Source: Henckelia pumila
Lineage: Eukaryota; Streptophyta; Magnoliopsida; Lamiales; Gesneriaceae
Assembly (NCBI RefSeq): GCF_033568475.1
Contig: NC_133120.1
Coordinates: forward strand, 84,648,151 to 84,712,150
Length of the DNA: 64,000 nucleotides
Reading direction: 5' to 3'
The notes under the pieces were generated by a model. The model had not been told where the DNA came from and made no database searches. It saw only the letters and a program-made list of their open reading frames with translations. Shown piece by piece: positions 1-14,877 of the stretch (the stretch's first letter is position 1; each line of letters starts with the position of its first letter). Position numbers and translations under genes: made by a program.

Positions 1-139
1 AATATCTAGCGATCGAAGGTGATATGCCTCCGAACTTCCAAAAATAGATTTTTAATGATGAGCAATATTGGATTGCTGATTCTAAATGATCTTTTACATA
101 TTATGATTTCTTGTGACGTTCTATATTGCTTGTTTGTAG

Positions 140-672
140 AAGCTTTATGACTCGGTCTTCTTTGCCAACTCAAGACAGAGCAGGGCCCTCAGAATTCCAG
201 TCTTTCTCTGAGTCCTGGAAATCTAGACTTAATGCAATTTCAATGAAGTATGAGTTGTGCTTAAATATAGTTATCCTTGAAACAAATCAACTTCATTTTT
301 GGTTATTGATGGCCCTTTGAGTTCGTAACTGTTCGCTTATGCTAATTTTGTCAAAGATATAAGGAGTCCATTTCAAAAAATACAAGAGGATGGAAGGAGA
401 AACTGTTTTCAAAAGGTTCTCGAATGGCAGATATTGTCTCTGAAGTTAGGGGAGAGCCGAACCCTGGAATTGCTACTGTAACGCGCTTGATGGAACACCT
501 TGAGACAAGAAATAACAATAGAGCTAGTTGTGCCTTGCTATCAAACGACCCCAGGAATCCTTCAGTCTTCCCACGAAGCAGCCCTGATAACCGAAACGCA
601 CCCAACATAACACCAACACCACCAAATGCCGAAACTTCTGCTGCAATTGCCACTGGTTCAACGTCCATTTGA
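140..672 (+). CDS. RHF2A: RHF2A-like RING-H2 E3 ubiquitin ligase, 3' part
   Basis: Two terminal exons can be read: 140-247 (after a TTTGTAG acceptor) and 357-672 (after GTCAAAG), joined in frame with a split AAA codon and ending at TGA 670-672. The joined protein contains the Ser-rich stretch FQSFSESWKSRLN, then KYKESISKNTRGWKEK and MADIVSEVR...GIATVTRLMEHLETR. I recognise this as the conserved C-terminal half of plant RHF2A-type proteins. In Arabidopsis RHF1A/RHF2A are E3 ligases that promote degradation of a CDK inhibitor during gametogenesis (known biology). The RING-H2 domain is not in this window; it would lie upstream. The exon boundary matters: using the later AG at 385-386 would drop the YKESISK segment. 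The family call rests on memory of the C-terminal motif and not on the catalytic domain. Confidence 0.72.
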
Positions 673-2741
673 CTATGTTAGATTGTTCGGGAAGATGCAT
701 CCTTTCTCAGCATTCCATACTTGATGGTAAAATTAAGAGCTGTTTGACTGTTTCCATTATCATTTATCATTTCTCCAGTTTTGATTTTTTTTTTAAATCC
801 GCATTGAACTGATTTCATGTTTAGACTGCCCTCATCTGCACCAAATATGTCATGATTGTTGCTATTTCAAGTCAAGGAAGGCTAGACCGGGGTGTGGCTG
901 TTCTTTGATTCCCAACTATGGAGGGAGGAGAATAACTTTTAATGGAAGAAGTTGGTATCACTCTCCTTTGTGAAATCATCGGCATCATGGCTGTAACTTC
1001 AGCACTTATATTTTCAGAAAGAATTTGGTCAGATATCATTTTTATGGATGCTTTTATTAATTTGATATATCAAGTTACACTTACATGAGTTACATCTGCA
1101 CCGCCACGATATTTTCCTTTAATCAAAGTTCCAAATCCATAGTAGAGAAGTTTAAGCAATGGTATGAAAAGCCATTAAAACTCCCATATTGCCTCTATAT
1201 CAATCAATAGCTATATTAATGTATGCAGCTGCCCTTGAACCCCAAATTTTCTACCGACACTCACGGGACTACATATTATAGAAAGAGAAAAAGGACAAAA
1301 ATATTGATGCGTGATAACAATGTTTTGTCAAAAAATATCCAAGAAATGACAAATAACTTTTCTTCACGTAAAACCCTTTTCGACTCCGAAAAATTGGAAT
1401 CCGAACGGTAATGTCAAATTTAAAAGTTACTCATTTCTTGCTTATAGTGCCAAAGAGAGAGATTAGATTTACCGCAAGATTTACACTTTCTATTCTTGTA
1501 TATGTATATTTTTTTCATATAAAAAGACTATAGTTATCGTACCATAAGATCGTACATATATATTTAACTATTGCTTGTTTGACTCGTTAATTAAAAACTT
1601 ATAAAATAAGTGTTGCATACATGACTCGAATTAAATACACGAGGAGAGACAAAACAGATCTTCCGGTAGGAGAAGTGTCCCTAGCTGAATTATGAGTTTT
1701 GATTCTTCAAAATTAGCTTGTGGAATTATGGTGATTAACCAAACAACACCCACACGCTCTCCACGCGCTGTTGAAGGGACGTGGACTTTAGTGGTTGGCG
1801 TAGAATCCATGCCACTTATCATTGTCCGAAAATGACAGCTGCTCTTCCACGGCCACATTCTCTTTTACCATCTTATTACCGGTTCAGTACATTGGTAAAA
1901 AATAATAGTTTTACATGGGACACATTGATTTTATCTAATTATGAGCTGCCACGTCATTCGCAGAGCACTATTTTGCGGGTGGCGTCGACTCAATCCTTAT
2001 TACCAATACTGGTTTCATAAATATTAATATAACATAGTCCAAAAATTAAATTAAATTAATATAACAGGTTTAAAATAAACAAAACTATAGATAATAAACA
2101 TGTTTGATATTTGTGAAAAATAAACAAATTCATATTTTTATCGATTACAAAATAGGTTCTAAATTACATCCTACCTACGTATGTGAATATCGATTGAAGT
2201 TACGTCCATCTAAAATAATAGAACATCATTTTAATTGAGACTCACCTAAATATCCACAATAGATACTTGTCATATCAAAATTCTTATATACAAAGGCAAA
2301 TCTATAAAATATGCTATATTCAATATGTGTCTTCATGTGCTGTAATTTATGGGATATAATAATATATTAAGCACTAATTTTAACAAAAATAACATGATGA
2401 TAAATTACGTTCACACAACATATAAAGAAATATTATGTGTATTAAAATAAGTAAACTCAGAAGCACAAGACAAACCATAATATTAAAGCGCTTTCCATGA
2501 AAAGACATAATATTAAGACATAGCATGTCACTCACACCCAAATTTATTTATTTATTTATATATTTATTATTGACTTTAAATGTTGTACCAAACACATCCC
2601 ACCTCACCACCACCCAAAGTTAAGTCCTTCACATTCATCAAGTGGAAAGGGAAAAAAAAGAAAACAAAAAATACAGAGTAAACTTCAATTCCTTTCATTT
2701 CTTCTGCGGATTGAGGATCCCAATTTCTTCCATCTCCAGCC
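673..2741. other. 3' UTR of the RING gene and promoter side of the FLA gene
   Basis: No coding exon is supportable here. The left part is the 3' UTR of the upstream gene. The right part, about 2000-2741, is AT-rich with a TTTATTTATTTATATATTTA tract near 2542 and a CT/CA-rich leader just before the FLA start, as expected for a promoter and 5' UTR. Short ORFs at 1223-1411 and 1631-2020 show no family motif or splice logic. Confidence 0.5.
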
Positions 2742-5201
2742 ATGGATTCTCAGATCTATGGGGTCCGTAATCTGCTTTTCCTAGCCATTTTCACTTTCCT
2801 CACCGCCATAGCTTCTGCATTGCCGGGAAATTTGTCGGCAAAAACCTCCGCCGGCTCAAACTCTGCCGCCCAGATCAACTCCAACTCAGTTCTTGTAGCC
2901 CTTTTGGATTCTCGCTACACTGAGCTCTCAGAGCTGGTGGAAAAGGCCATGTTGCTTCAGACTCTTGAAGAAGCTGTGTCCAAGCATAATATCACCATAT
3001 TTGCTCCAAGAAACGAGGCTCTGGAGAGGGATTTGGACCCGGATTTCAAGCGCTTCTTGCTGGAGCCTGGGAATCTGAAATCCCTTCAGAATTTGATTCT
3101 TTTCCATATGATTCCGCGCCGGGTTGAGTCCAGACATTGGCCGGGGGAGGCTAAAACAAAACCCACTGTTCATACCAGTCTTTGCCGCGATGCAGGGGAT
3201 GAGAAAATCCAGGTGATGGAGAAAAGTGGGATGAAGCTCGTGGGCATGGCGAAGGTTATCAAAGAAGACGATATAATTCGGCCCGATGGAATAATTCACG
3301 GCATTGAGAAACTCTTGGTTCCTAAATCCGTCCAACAAGACTACAATAACCGACGGAGTTTGCGGGCCACCTCCGCCGTGCTGCCTGAGGGTGCGCCCGA
3401 AGTTGACCCAAGAACACACAGACTAAAGAAACCAGCACCGCCGGTTTCCGTCGGTGCGCCGCCGCTTCTGCCCATTTTCGACGCCTTGGCCCCCGGGCCG
3501 TCACTTGCGCCGGCTCCCGCTCCGGGACCCGGCGGGCCACACCACCACTTCGACGGAGAATCTCAGGTGAAGGATTTTATCCAGACTCTCCTGCATTACG
3601 GTGGATACAACGAAATGGCTGATATTCTGGTGAATCTCACCTCGTTAGCTTCCGAAATGGGAAGATTGGTGTCGGAAGGCTACGTGCTGACAGTTTTGGC
3701 ACCGAACGATGAAGCCATGGCCAAGCTGACCACGGATCAGCTGAGCGAACCCGGAGCCCCGGAGCAAATCATGTACTATCATCTGATTCCTGAGTATCAA
3801 ACCGAGGAAAGCATGTACAATGCGGTGAGGAGATTTGGGAAGGTGAAATATGATACTTTGCGGCTGCCGCATAAGGTGGCGGCGGAGGAGGCTGATGGGT
3901 CGGTGAAATTCGGGCAAGGAGAAGGATCCGCATATCTGTTCGACCCGGATATATACACAGATGGGAGGATTTCGGTTCAGGGTATCGATGGGGTTTTGTT
4001 CCCGCCGGAGGAAACAACGAAGCTTGTCCCTAGAACTGGTTCTGTTTCTAAGCTTGTTACTAAGCCTAGGAGAGGTACTTTCTTCTTCCCTTATTAATCT
4101 TCTTCAGTAATTAAAATTGATCTTTCCATTAATGGGCTTGCTCTGTATATGCCGAAATTCGCAAATTTTAAATCTTTGCCGGAATTGTGATACCTACAGT
4201 ATTCGGGTCGGGCAGGTGCAGACGGAGAAAAAGATTGAAAATTTTACTTGGAATGTTTTAAAATTTAACTCTTTTGCATCATTTTGATTGCTGCCTATAT
4301 ATACAAATGAGTTTTCCGGTGCCACGGCTACAATTCGCCGGAAATTCCAAATCTGCCACATTTTAATGCTGAAATTCTACAATGGTCTCACTAGTTTAGG
4401 TAAAGGTTAGCATTGTCACTTGCCATCTTTGTCTTCTGCTCCTGCACTTGAGTTAGGTACCAGAAAGTTTTGTTCCTATTCCTATAGCTAACAAACAGGC
4501 ACAAGTGCACTAGCCCATACTTAACTACTTGGTTGACTGATAACATTTTGTTATTTTTTGGTTCAACTTCTATAATCAATCATCGTCCGTGGCTAAGAAA
4601 TTTTGACAAAGAATGTGTGTATTAGTGTCTACACGCTGTGTCGACGTTACAAGTTATTACTCTACGTTCCCTAACGATCACATGCCTGGCCAGGATTGCT
4701 GTATGTTTCGTGAGTTGAGATATTATATTCATGGGAAGAGTTTAGGTAGAGTGGAAGTCACATAGCAAGACAGGCTGTTGTTATCGAATTTCATTTTCAC
4801 TGTGATGATTTCACATTGCATTTGCAATCTAGTAGTTGTGAAAGAAACATTTGATCTGTTTATAAGGTTTACATTATGAATTCTTGGGAGTACCGGCATG
4901 TTCAATTGGGACTGATCGCTTGCCATCGGGACGATAATGAATCTCATCGGAATGTGACAAGGGCAGCATTGTGTTAGGAAAGATGGATCTATGTCGTGAG
5001 ACTTGATGATTGTGATACATTTACTCAAAAACTATTTTGATTTCACCATGTTATAAGTGTTTCTTAAGAATCATGGTTGAATATTGAATTTGAATGACAT
5101 TTTGATTCTACTTTGGTATCTTTGCAGGGAAGTTGATGGAAATTGCATGTACAATGCTTGGGGCATTTGGAGGGGATTCTCATCTTTCAAGCTGTCTATA
5201 A
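2742..5201 (+). CDS. fasciclin-like arabinogalactan protein, FLA15-18 type (2 exons)
   Basis: Exon 1 is 2742-4074 and exon 2 is 5128-5201, with a 1053-bp GT-AG intron; the split Gly codon gives RRGKLMEIACTM and a stop at 5199-5201, 468 aa in all. Reading through the donor instead would end at 4097 with an unrelated FFFPY tail. A signal peptide covers residues 1-26. Two FAS1 domains lie at about 45-195 (H1-like TIFAPRNEAL, H2-like DGIIHGIEKLL) and 275-425 (TVLAPNDEAM, QGIDGVLFP). They are separated by an arabinogalactan glycomodule of Ala-Pro/Gly-Pro repeats at 249-266. No hydrophobic GPI tail is present, which agrees with group-B FLAs. Such proteins are secreted to the wall or apoplast and are linked to adhesion and secondary wall formation. 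The start ATG follows a pyrimidine-rich leader and fits the signal peptide. Confidence 0.93.
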
Positions 5202-6536
5202 ATTTTGTCAAAACTGTGGGAAGGTTTTTAGGGTGATATTGTGCATGATGACAAAAACATAAAGTGGGGAATATAAATGAGGTCCTTTGCGTTGAAATAA
5301 TAATCCCACCAAAAAAAAAAATTATTCTTTTAATTTTCGTATTATGATATCATAATGATAGTGTAATTACCTATCCTATTTTTTAAATTTGTATTTTATG
5401 TTTGTTCCACCGACAGTGGTTGTACCTACAAATAAACAAATCCTTTAAACGACAAGTTTTTATAAATGTTGTTATCATTATTAATTACCGATTGAAAAAT
5501 TTGGTAGGTGAGTAGAGAGAAATGAAAAAAATATATATTTGTATAATCTTTTATGAAAAATTAGAGTTTTCTTTTTCTTTTTTCCCCACAAAATTAAAAA
5601 TTGACTCAAAAGTTCTGTGAATTCAATGTAAAGCTTGTGACGAGCTTTTGATGGTTTTCTTTCACTCAAAGCTACTTGTATGTTACTGTAGAATTAATTC
5701 TCAAGTTAGATGTAAATTATTAAAACTTTGAAAAATTCATTAGATTCAATTAACCTCATTCGCTGGAATTCTCAACCCAATTGTCAAAAATTTTAATAAT
5801 CAGATGCTTGATATTTTGAATTCATACTTCACATTTTACATTATAATATTACCTGTCAAATTTATACCAAAATATAATTTTTAGTAACACTGCAAATAGT
5901 TCTTAGATACCACTTAAACATATGAATTATTTTAAAACAGGTTCCAAATTGAGTTTTTGTTCGGTATGAAGGAAGAAGCATGCACGTACCACTTTTAATT
6001 TTTCTGTAACGGAATGAATTAATAATTATATTAATAAGATTGCCGGCTAACTGTTTTTTACACCAATTTTATAAACTAAAGTCGAATCTTCATTTAATAA
6101 ACATATAAAACAGAGTGGCCATACTTTATAATCAACTCGGGCAGTTTGAAGCAATATTGTAATATATGTGAATTAAAAAAATATCAAGATTTGGTAGCTA
6201 ATTAATAGATAAGCTAGATGCATATGCCTTTTCCACAAAAAATTGTTCTATCTCGATGTATTGAATTTATAAATTCCTTCCGACGATTGAATGAACTGTT
6301 AAGGTACATCCACCACCATAATTCTCCAAGTATCATAAAAGGATATGAAACATTTTACAAAATGAAGCCATAACTAATTTCTTGCCCAAAGTTTGGAGTA
6401 TATTGTACATGGCAAAACAGTTTACAAACGAGACACAAAATCGAACAAGCAAAATATCAGCAATTTTGAGCTGAAAATTGCCTACAGAAGCATAGCAACT
6501 GATGCTTAAACCTGGCAATATCTCTTCACAATTATG
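5202..6536. other. spacer between convergent FLA and CDPK genes
   Basis: AT-rich 3' flanks of two convergent genes. I see no motif-bearing ORF, RNA gene or clear transposon; the ORF at 6333-6518 is probably 3' UTR of the kinase gene. Confidence 0.5.
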
Positions 6537-9661
<3,125 letters not shown>

Positions 9662-11304
9662 CGACTGATGATTTATCTTCTTCCCCAATAAATGAGACTC
9701 AAACTTCAAAGAACCCCACTAACTTTTTAACCTCCAATAACGCCTCCATTGTCTCGCAAACCTAAAATTGCAACGAAAATCTACTAACCAGTAATCCCAA
9801 CTCCACTATATAGGTGATGAAATAAATAAAAAAAATTCTACGATACATGCACGAACAACCCTTGAGAATCAAGAACAATCAATTAAGACGTTCATAAAAT
9901 TCGCATGATTAAGAGAAATTGAGAAGAACCCTGAGAATTTAATTCCACAAGCATACGATTATGTATATTGAAAAAAGACGGCCCAAATTATGCTGAACCG
10001 ATGGAAAAAAAACGCAATGAAAATGGTAAACGATGGAAGAAAAGGAAGTAGGCGTTGGGATAAAAGGAAAGAATCGTGGTGATTATATATATATATATTT
10101 ATATCAAACTTTCACATTTGATATGCCAATTCACACACACAGTGTTGGTATGTGTATTTGGGGAGTGGAATTAGGGTTTTGAATTTCTCACCTTTTCGAT
10201 TGAAACGGACGCAAATGGGAGACGAAAGGCTTGGCTAGGGGAGATAGATAGGAAGGTGGCAGGTTTTTCTGTTGAAGCTCTCAATGTTTCCCAAGTGCAT
10301 GTTACCGCGTTTACATATTATATTATTATTATATTATAATTATGTCTATATATATATGTATATATAATAAAAAATATTTGGATTAATTTCAATTTTTTTT
10401 GTAATTAAATGTACTTGACCATATCAAAACTCAATCAAAATTTTCTTGTATGTGCATCGACTAAATGTGTATTTGGATTCGCATTCCATTTATTTTTACC
10501 TTTTATGGGAAAATTTTTAGTTTGATTGATTGAAAGTTATTACTAAATCTAACTATTTTTCAAATGAAATTCCTTTTACCATATATAAAAATGCATATTA
10601 ATAATATATTTTGTCTTAGACGTTTGTTTGTAAACATCACATGACAGAACCAGAAAATTTCATTACTGAGGAGTTGAGGGGGACGATCGCACTCATTATC
10701 CCTCATTTGGCTCCGTCTCTGCAGCATCCACAGTAAATTGAAAGGGAAATGTTTGTATTGGATGTTAAAAAAAATTTTAAAAGTTGAAAATTCTTCAGAT
10801 ATTATTAACATTTAATAGAATGGAGGAAATAACATGCATACAAGTATACAAATAGTCAAATATATTAAATTATTTATAACGAAGTGGTAAGCCACTCGGC
10901 TTGAATTTGTAAATCAATAGACATGTTCCCCACGTATGAATGTTAAGTAAGAATCTCCCAACTTAAAATTTTGACCCGATCGCTTAAATTGTATTACCAA
11001 AATTAAAATATCTAATATTTAAATTTAACTTCACCAAATTATCTTAAATATAATTAATCTTGTTTGTCATGCTTAAGCTAAAACTTTATACCGATGAGAT
11101 ATGTAAACTAGGTACATTTCATTTCATCTCAAAGTTGAATTCATAAAATTCAATATCTTCACCATTTCATCTCCTTTTGTAAAGAAGATCTAATCTGCTG
11201 GTCACTCATTTGAGGAATTTCAATAAGAAATTAAATTGAAAAAAATTTCTGCAGCAAAATCAAAGCAACATTCATCCATCAACTCATTTTTCAGCGGTTT
11301 CATA

Positions 11305-11349
<45 letters not shown>

Positions 11350-11402
11350 CAAACATGTATAAGAGTTACCAGTTTTATCAACAAAACGAGAGGCCTGGGA
11401 AA
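9662..11402. other. CDPK 5' UTR/promoter and DUF936 3' flank
   Basis: Both neighbours are transcribed leftward, so this spacer holds the CDPK leader and promoter (about 9662-10350, with AT runs near 10085-10105 and 10321-10372) and the DUF936 3' flank. No further gene is supported. Confidence 0.45.
11305..11349. repeat. (AAT)n microsatellite
   Basis: An uninterrupted run of AAT/ATA triplets just 3' of the DUF936 stop codon. The poly-Asn ORF crossing it is an artefact of the repeat. Confidence 0.95.
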
Positions 11403-14400
11403 TCAAGACGAGGCTGCTGGGATCATACTTTCAACTGTCGTGCCAACATGTTGAATGACAAACCCGTAAATCTTTCGCTTCAGACTCTCAATCTTTCCCG
11501 CGAGAACATCATTCTGTTCAATCATTATGCGATCCAACCAGTTGTTGACTCGCTTAAGTTGAGACAAAATTGCTGCTATAGGGCCACAGTTGTTGAGTCC
11601 ACCATTGCCAGCAGGAGTGCATTTCCCAAAAACCCGAAAACCAGCATCAAGGGATGACTCTACAAATCTTACAAACCATATTTGCATCTCATACAGCAAA
11701 ATCTTTCCAAGTTCCACAGTCTCTCCCATCCCTTTGCCCCTAGTCCAAGGTCCAACTAGTGGTGAAGAGGTATTTGTGTTATTATTCTTAACGGTTGAAT
11801 TGGCAGACTGTCGTTTCTTAGAACTTTGTTGCTCCATTTTGGATGAGCCCGCAAAGTTTTGGTCTGTTAAAAGGGAGACAACTTCAAGATTTGTAGCCAA
11901 AGCGGCTTCTACCCAAAGGGTACTACTAGATTTTGATTGTTCTGATGAGGTGATGTTCTCATTAGCAGCTGATGAACTATGTTTGCCGGCAATAGATTCT
12001 GCGGCTGCTATGGATTTTAGAACATCTTCGTAAATTGACATGAATCGATCGATAGTAGGTAAAGGATTTTCAGGCTTTGAACTTGAGTGGAGATCTGTAA
12101 ACATGCTGCAGTTTTTCACAGAGTAGATTTGTTAGTAGTTAACACTGCTGTAAGAGGGTTCACAAATGAAGATTCATATCGATATACACATAATACATGT
12201 GAAATTAGCACTAGGGAGGACAGTATATGTGATATTATTCACTGAATCCCATGATCATTTTAAGATACAAAACAAAGGATACCAATCTCTGGCTATTAAC
12301 AAAATGGTAGTCATGCTTGTTGTAGTCATTTCAATCCATAATGTAATCGTGTTCAAATGACTTCAGCTTCTAGTGTAAGTTGTCTATTTCTTGACATTCA
12401 ACATAGACCAAGCGAAGTAACAAGAGCAGCAAGATGATAACATAGTGCTTCAAATGTTTTACGCATGGTCTATGTCTGAATAGCATAGTGCTTCAAATGT
12501 TTTACTCATGAAAGAACAGCTTTAAATCCTAAAAAATGGACAGAACAACTATAAGTTGTAGTGAAGACTTCAAAGGCTAGAAATTGAAGTGGCTAACCAA
12601 GTTCTGTATTTTACAGAAATGTATTTGAGGCATTACAGTCTACAGAAGCCAAAATATCATATAAAAGATATATTTAGGGTGGAATTTAACATAGCTGTAG
12701 GTGACCAAAAATAATGACTCGAGTAATTTTCAAAAAGCAACAAATACAACGAACATTATAAACAACGAGCGTGAAGACCCGCTCAAGTGCAGTACCTTAA
12801 GCTTCTCACGATTGATTCTGTGGCCATGGCCTCCTCTAAAGCTTCAGACGCAGCAGTTGAAGCCACTCTTCTCCTGCGCATAGCATCCTATCCCAATGCA
12901 ATATTACAAACGTGAATTACAATGTGCAATTGAAGAAATAGATAGTAATCATATTGATACATAAGTTCTCATGTACCTTTCCAAGTTTTGCAAGGCTTGA
13001 AGAGACACTGTCCAATGGAATACTACCATCCGTCCATTTCTTCTCGTGAATGGTGATTACAGGAGCCACATTTGGTTTTTCAGACTCAGATGGACTTTCA
13101 GACCCACAAAATTTTTCATCATTTGCGGGTGAGTTCTCATGTACATCACTTAATCGCCGAGAAATCGCAGCCTGAAAATGAACCACTCTATCACATACCA
13201 ATAACCAAATCACCACAAACTGCTGTTATTATTTATAATTTCCACTTAATGAACAATGTATCTAGTTTTAGTTTTATCCCACTCAACATGTATACATAAA
13301 ATAATTTCAAAACAGATGGAGGAAGTATATATTTAAACACTGTAACAACTCAAAAATTTCAGAGGACAAAAGGCGTCACCTGAGTTCTCAAAATAGCTTG
13401 CAGATCGGGTCTATTTTTAGTCCTCGTTTTTTCTTTGTCCTCAGAGGAGCTGCCTCCACCTGGAGTCGCCCCATCATCCCAGTTCTTCCTACTTGGCTTT
13501 ATGGACCCTACAAGTGCCTCAGAAACCTTTGATATCCCCGCAGCAATGTTAGCCATCTTCTTCTTCCCGGAAGAATCCAGTGCTGGGGATACCTTAAGCC
13601 CGCCTGACAATCTTCGGCCAGGGGACAGAGACATCCTTCTAGCTACCACCGGACTTGCCTGCCTCCTCCCTGAAGTTGGTGATGGCTGCCGATATCGTGA
13701 TGGCACTATTATTGCTGGTTCCCTTGACGTCCTCCTATTTTCGTCCTTGGCAGCCTCCTCAAGGCTAGGAACCACGCATTTTGATGGTGCAGGGGAACTC
13801 GTGCGCTTTCCCGACTTTCCAGCTGGGGATGGATCCCTCTCTGCTTTCTTCCCAGATGGGATCACGGATCTCTGCTTTAATGCTCCAGGTGACGAAAACC
13901 TTTGCGAACTGACCCTGTCTGAACCAGCTTTACCATTACTATTAGCCTGAGCATCTCCAGAACTGACATTAACATTCAAATTCTCTTTTGGGGCAACCAC
14001 TCCCCTACTAACCTTAGAGAAAGCCGCCTTAACATCGCCCACACTCCCATCACCCTCGGCGCATTTCTCCTTCGAATCTATCACCTTTTTACCCATCCTC
14101 GACAAATAAGCTGCGATAGGGTCCAATGAGGGGTCAGACTCCGAAACGGGCTGGATTACAACTCCACCGCTGTTAATGCGAGCAATGAGTGGTTCAGGAG
14201 ATCCAATAAATTGGTGACGACCAGCTATGGGACGTAGATTAAGTGGGGTGGGAACAGGAGTCGAGTCGAAGACGAGTCGATCGAGGTGCACAAACTGACC
14301 CAGCTGGAGACGGTTGTTGAGGATGAGTTCGGTATCACGGTCGGAGAGGGAAACGTAGGTGGAATTGCGGGAATCGGACAGCTGAACGTAGAATCCATGG

Positions 14401-14546
14401 TTGGGCCAAAGAGAATCCGAAGTGGACAACGCGGGGACAATTCCGACGACCTGGAGGAGAGCGCTGCGGTGGTCTCCGGTGACTTTGGTGGCGGAATTCG
14501 TGGATTGGAGGAGTTTGAGAAGGATTCCCGGGGTCAGAGACGCCAT
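11403..14546 (-). CDS. DUF936 family protein (4 exons)
   Basis: Exons on the minus strand: 14546-13380, 13171-12977, 12887-12796, 12105-11403; total 718 aa, all joins GT-AG and in frame. The start [14 protein letters not shown] at 14546 matches the family N-terminus; an upstream in-frame ATG at 14738 adds 64 residues without family character. Residues 1 to about 115 form the conserved N-terminal block ([54 protein letters not shown]). A long Ser/Pro/Lys-rich, probably disordered middle follows, then a C-terminal conserved block beginning with [19 protein letters not shown]. The family is plant-specific and its biochemical role is unknown; I do not assign one. Intron 3 contains two near copies of a CATAGTGCTTCAAATG stretch about 45 bp apart (about 12440 and 12484). 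Confidence 0.88.
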
Positions 14547-14877
14547 TTTTTTTTCGTGGAGAATGATTTTTCCGCAGATTGGATTTAGCATATGCAGATT
14601 GTAACTGAAGAAGATATGGGATGGCTTTGAATTCTGACCGTTGCTTGTATTTCGAATTTCAAATTTAACGAATCTATTGGTTGGAGCCTCAAGGATGAAT
14701 GCATACCGTCCAAAAAATTGAATACTATTTATTACCATTTTTTTTTGAGTTTATTATAGATAAAAAATTTATATTCATTTCAAAAAAAAAAGTATATCGA
14801 ACAAAAAATTGGAAAAATTCTATATCTATACGATTTATTAAATTACAACTCTTGTTAATAAAAACTAAATAAAGATA
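14547..14877. other. DUF936 promoter side, cut by the retroelement nest
   Basis: Short AT-rich upstream region of the DUF936 gene. The LTR element begins at 14878, so distal promoter elements may have been displaced about 20 kb to beyond 35273. Confidence 0.5.

Noticed and set aside
424-672. Stand-alone 82-codon gene
   Set aside because: It is the last part of the RHF2A-like terminal exon, which opens upstream at 357.
2928-3540. Minus-strand ORFs opposite the FLA gene
   Set aside because: Shadows of the GC-biased FLA exon; no motif and wrong composition.
11236-11454. ORF with poly-Asn tract
   Set aside because: Translation of the (AAT)n microsatellite next to the DUF936 stop.
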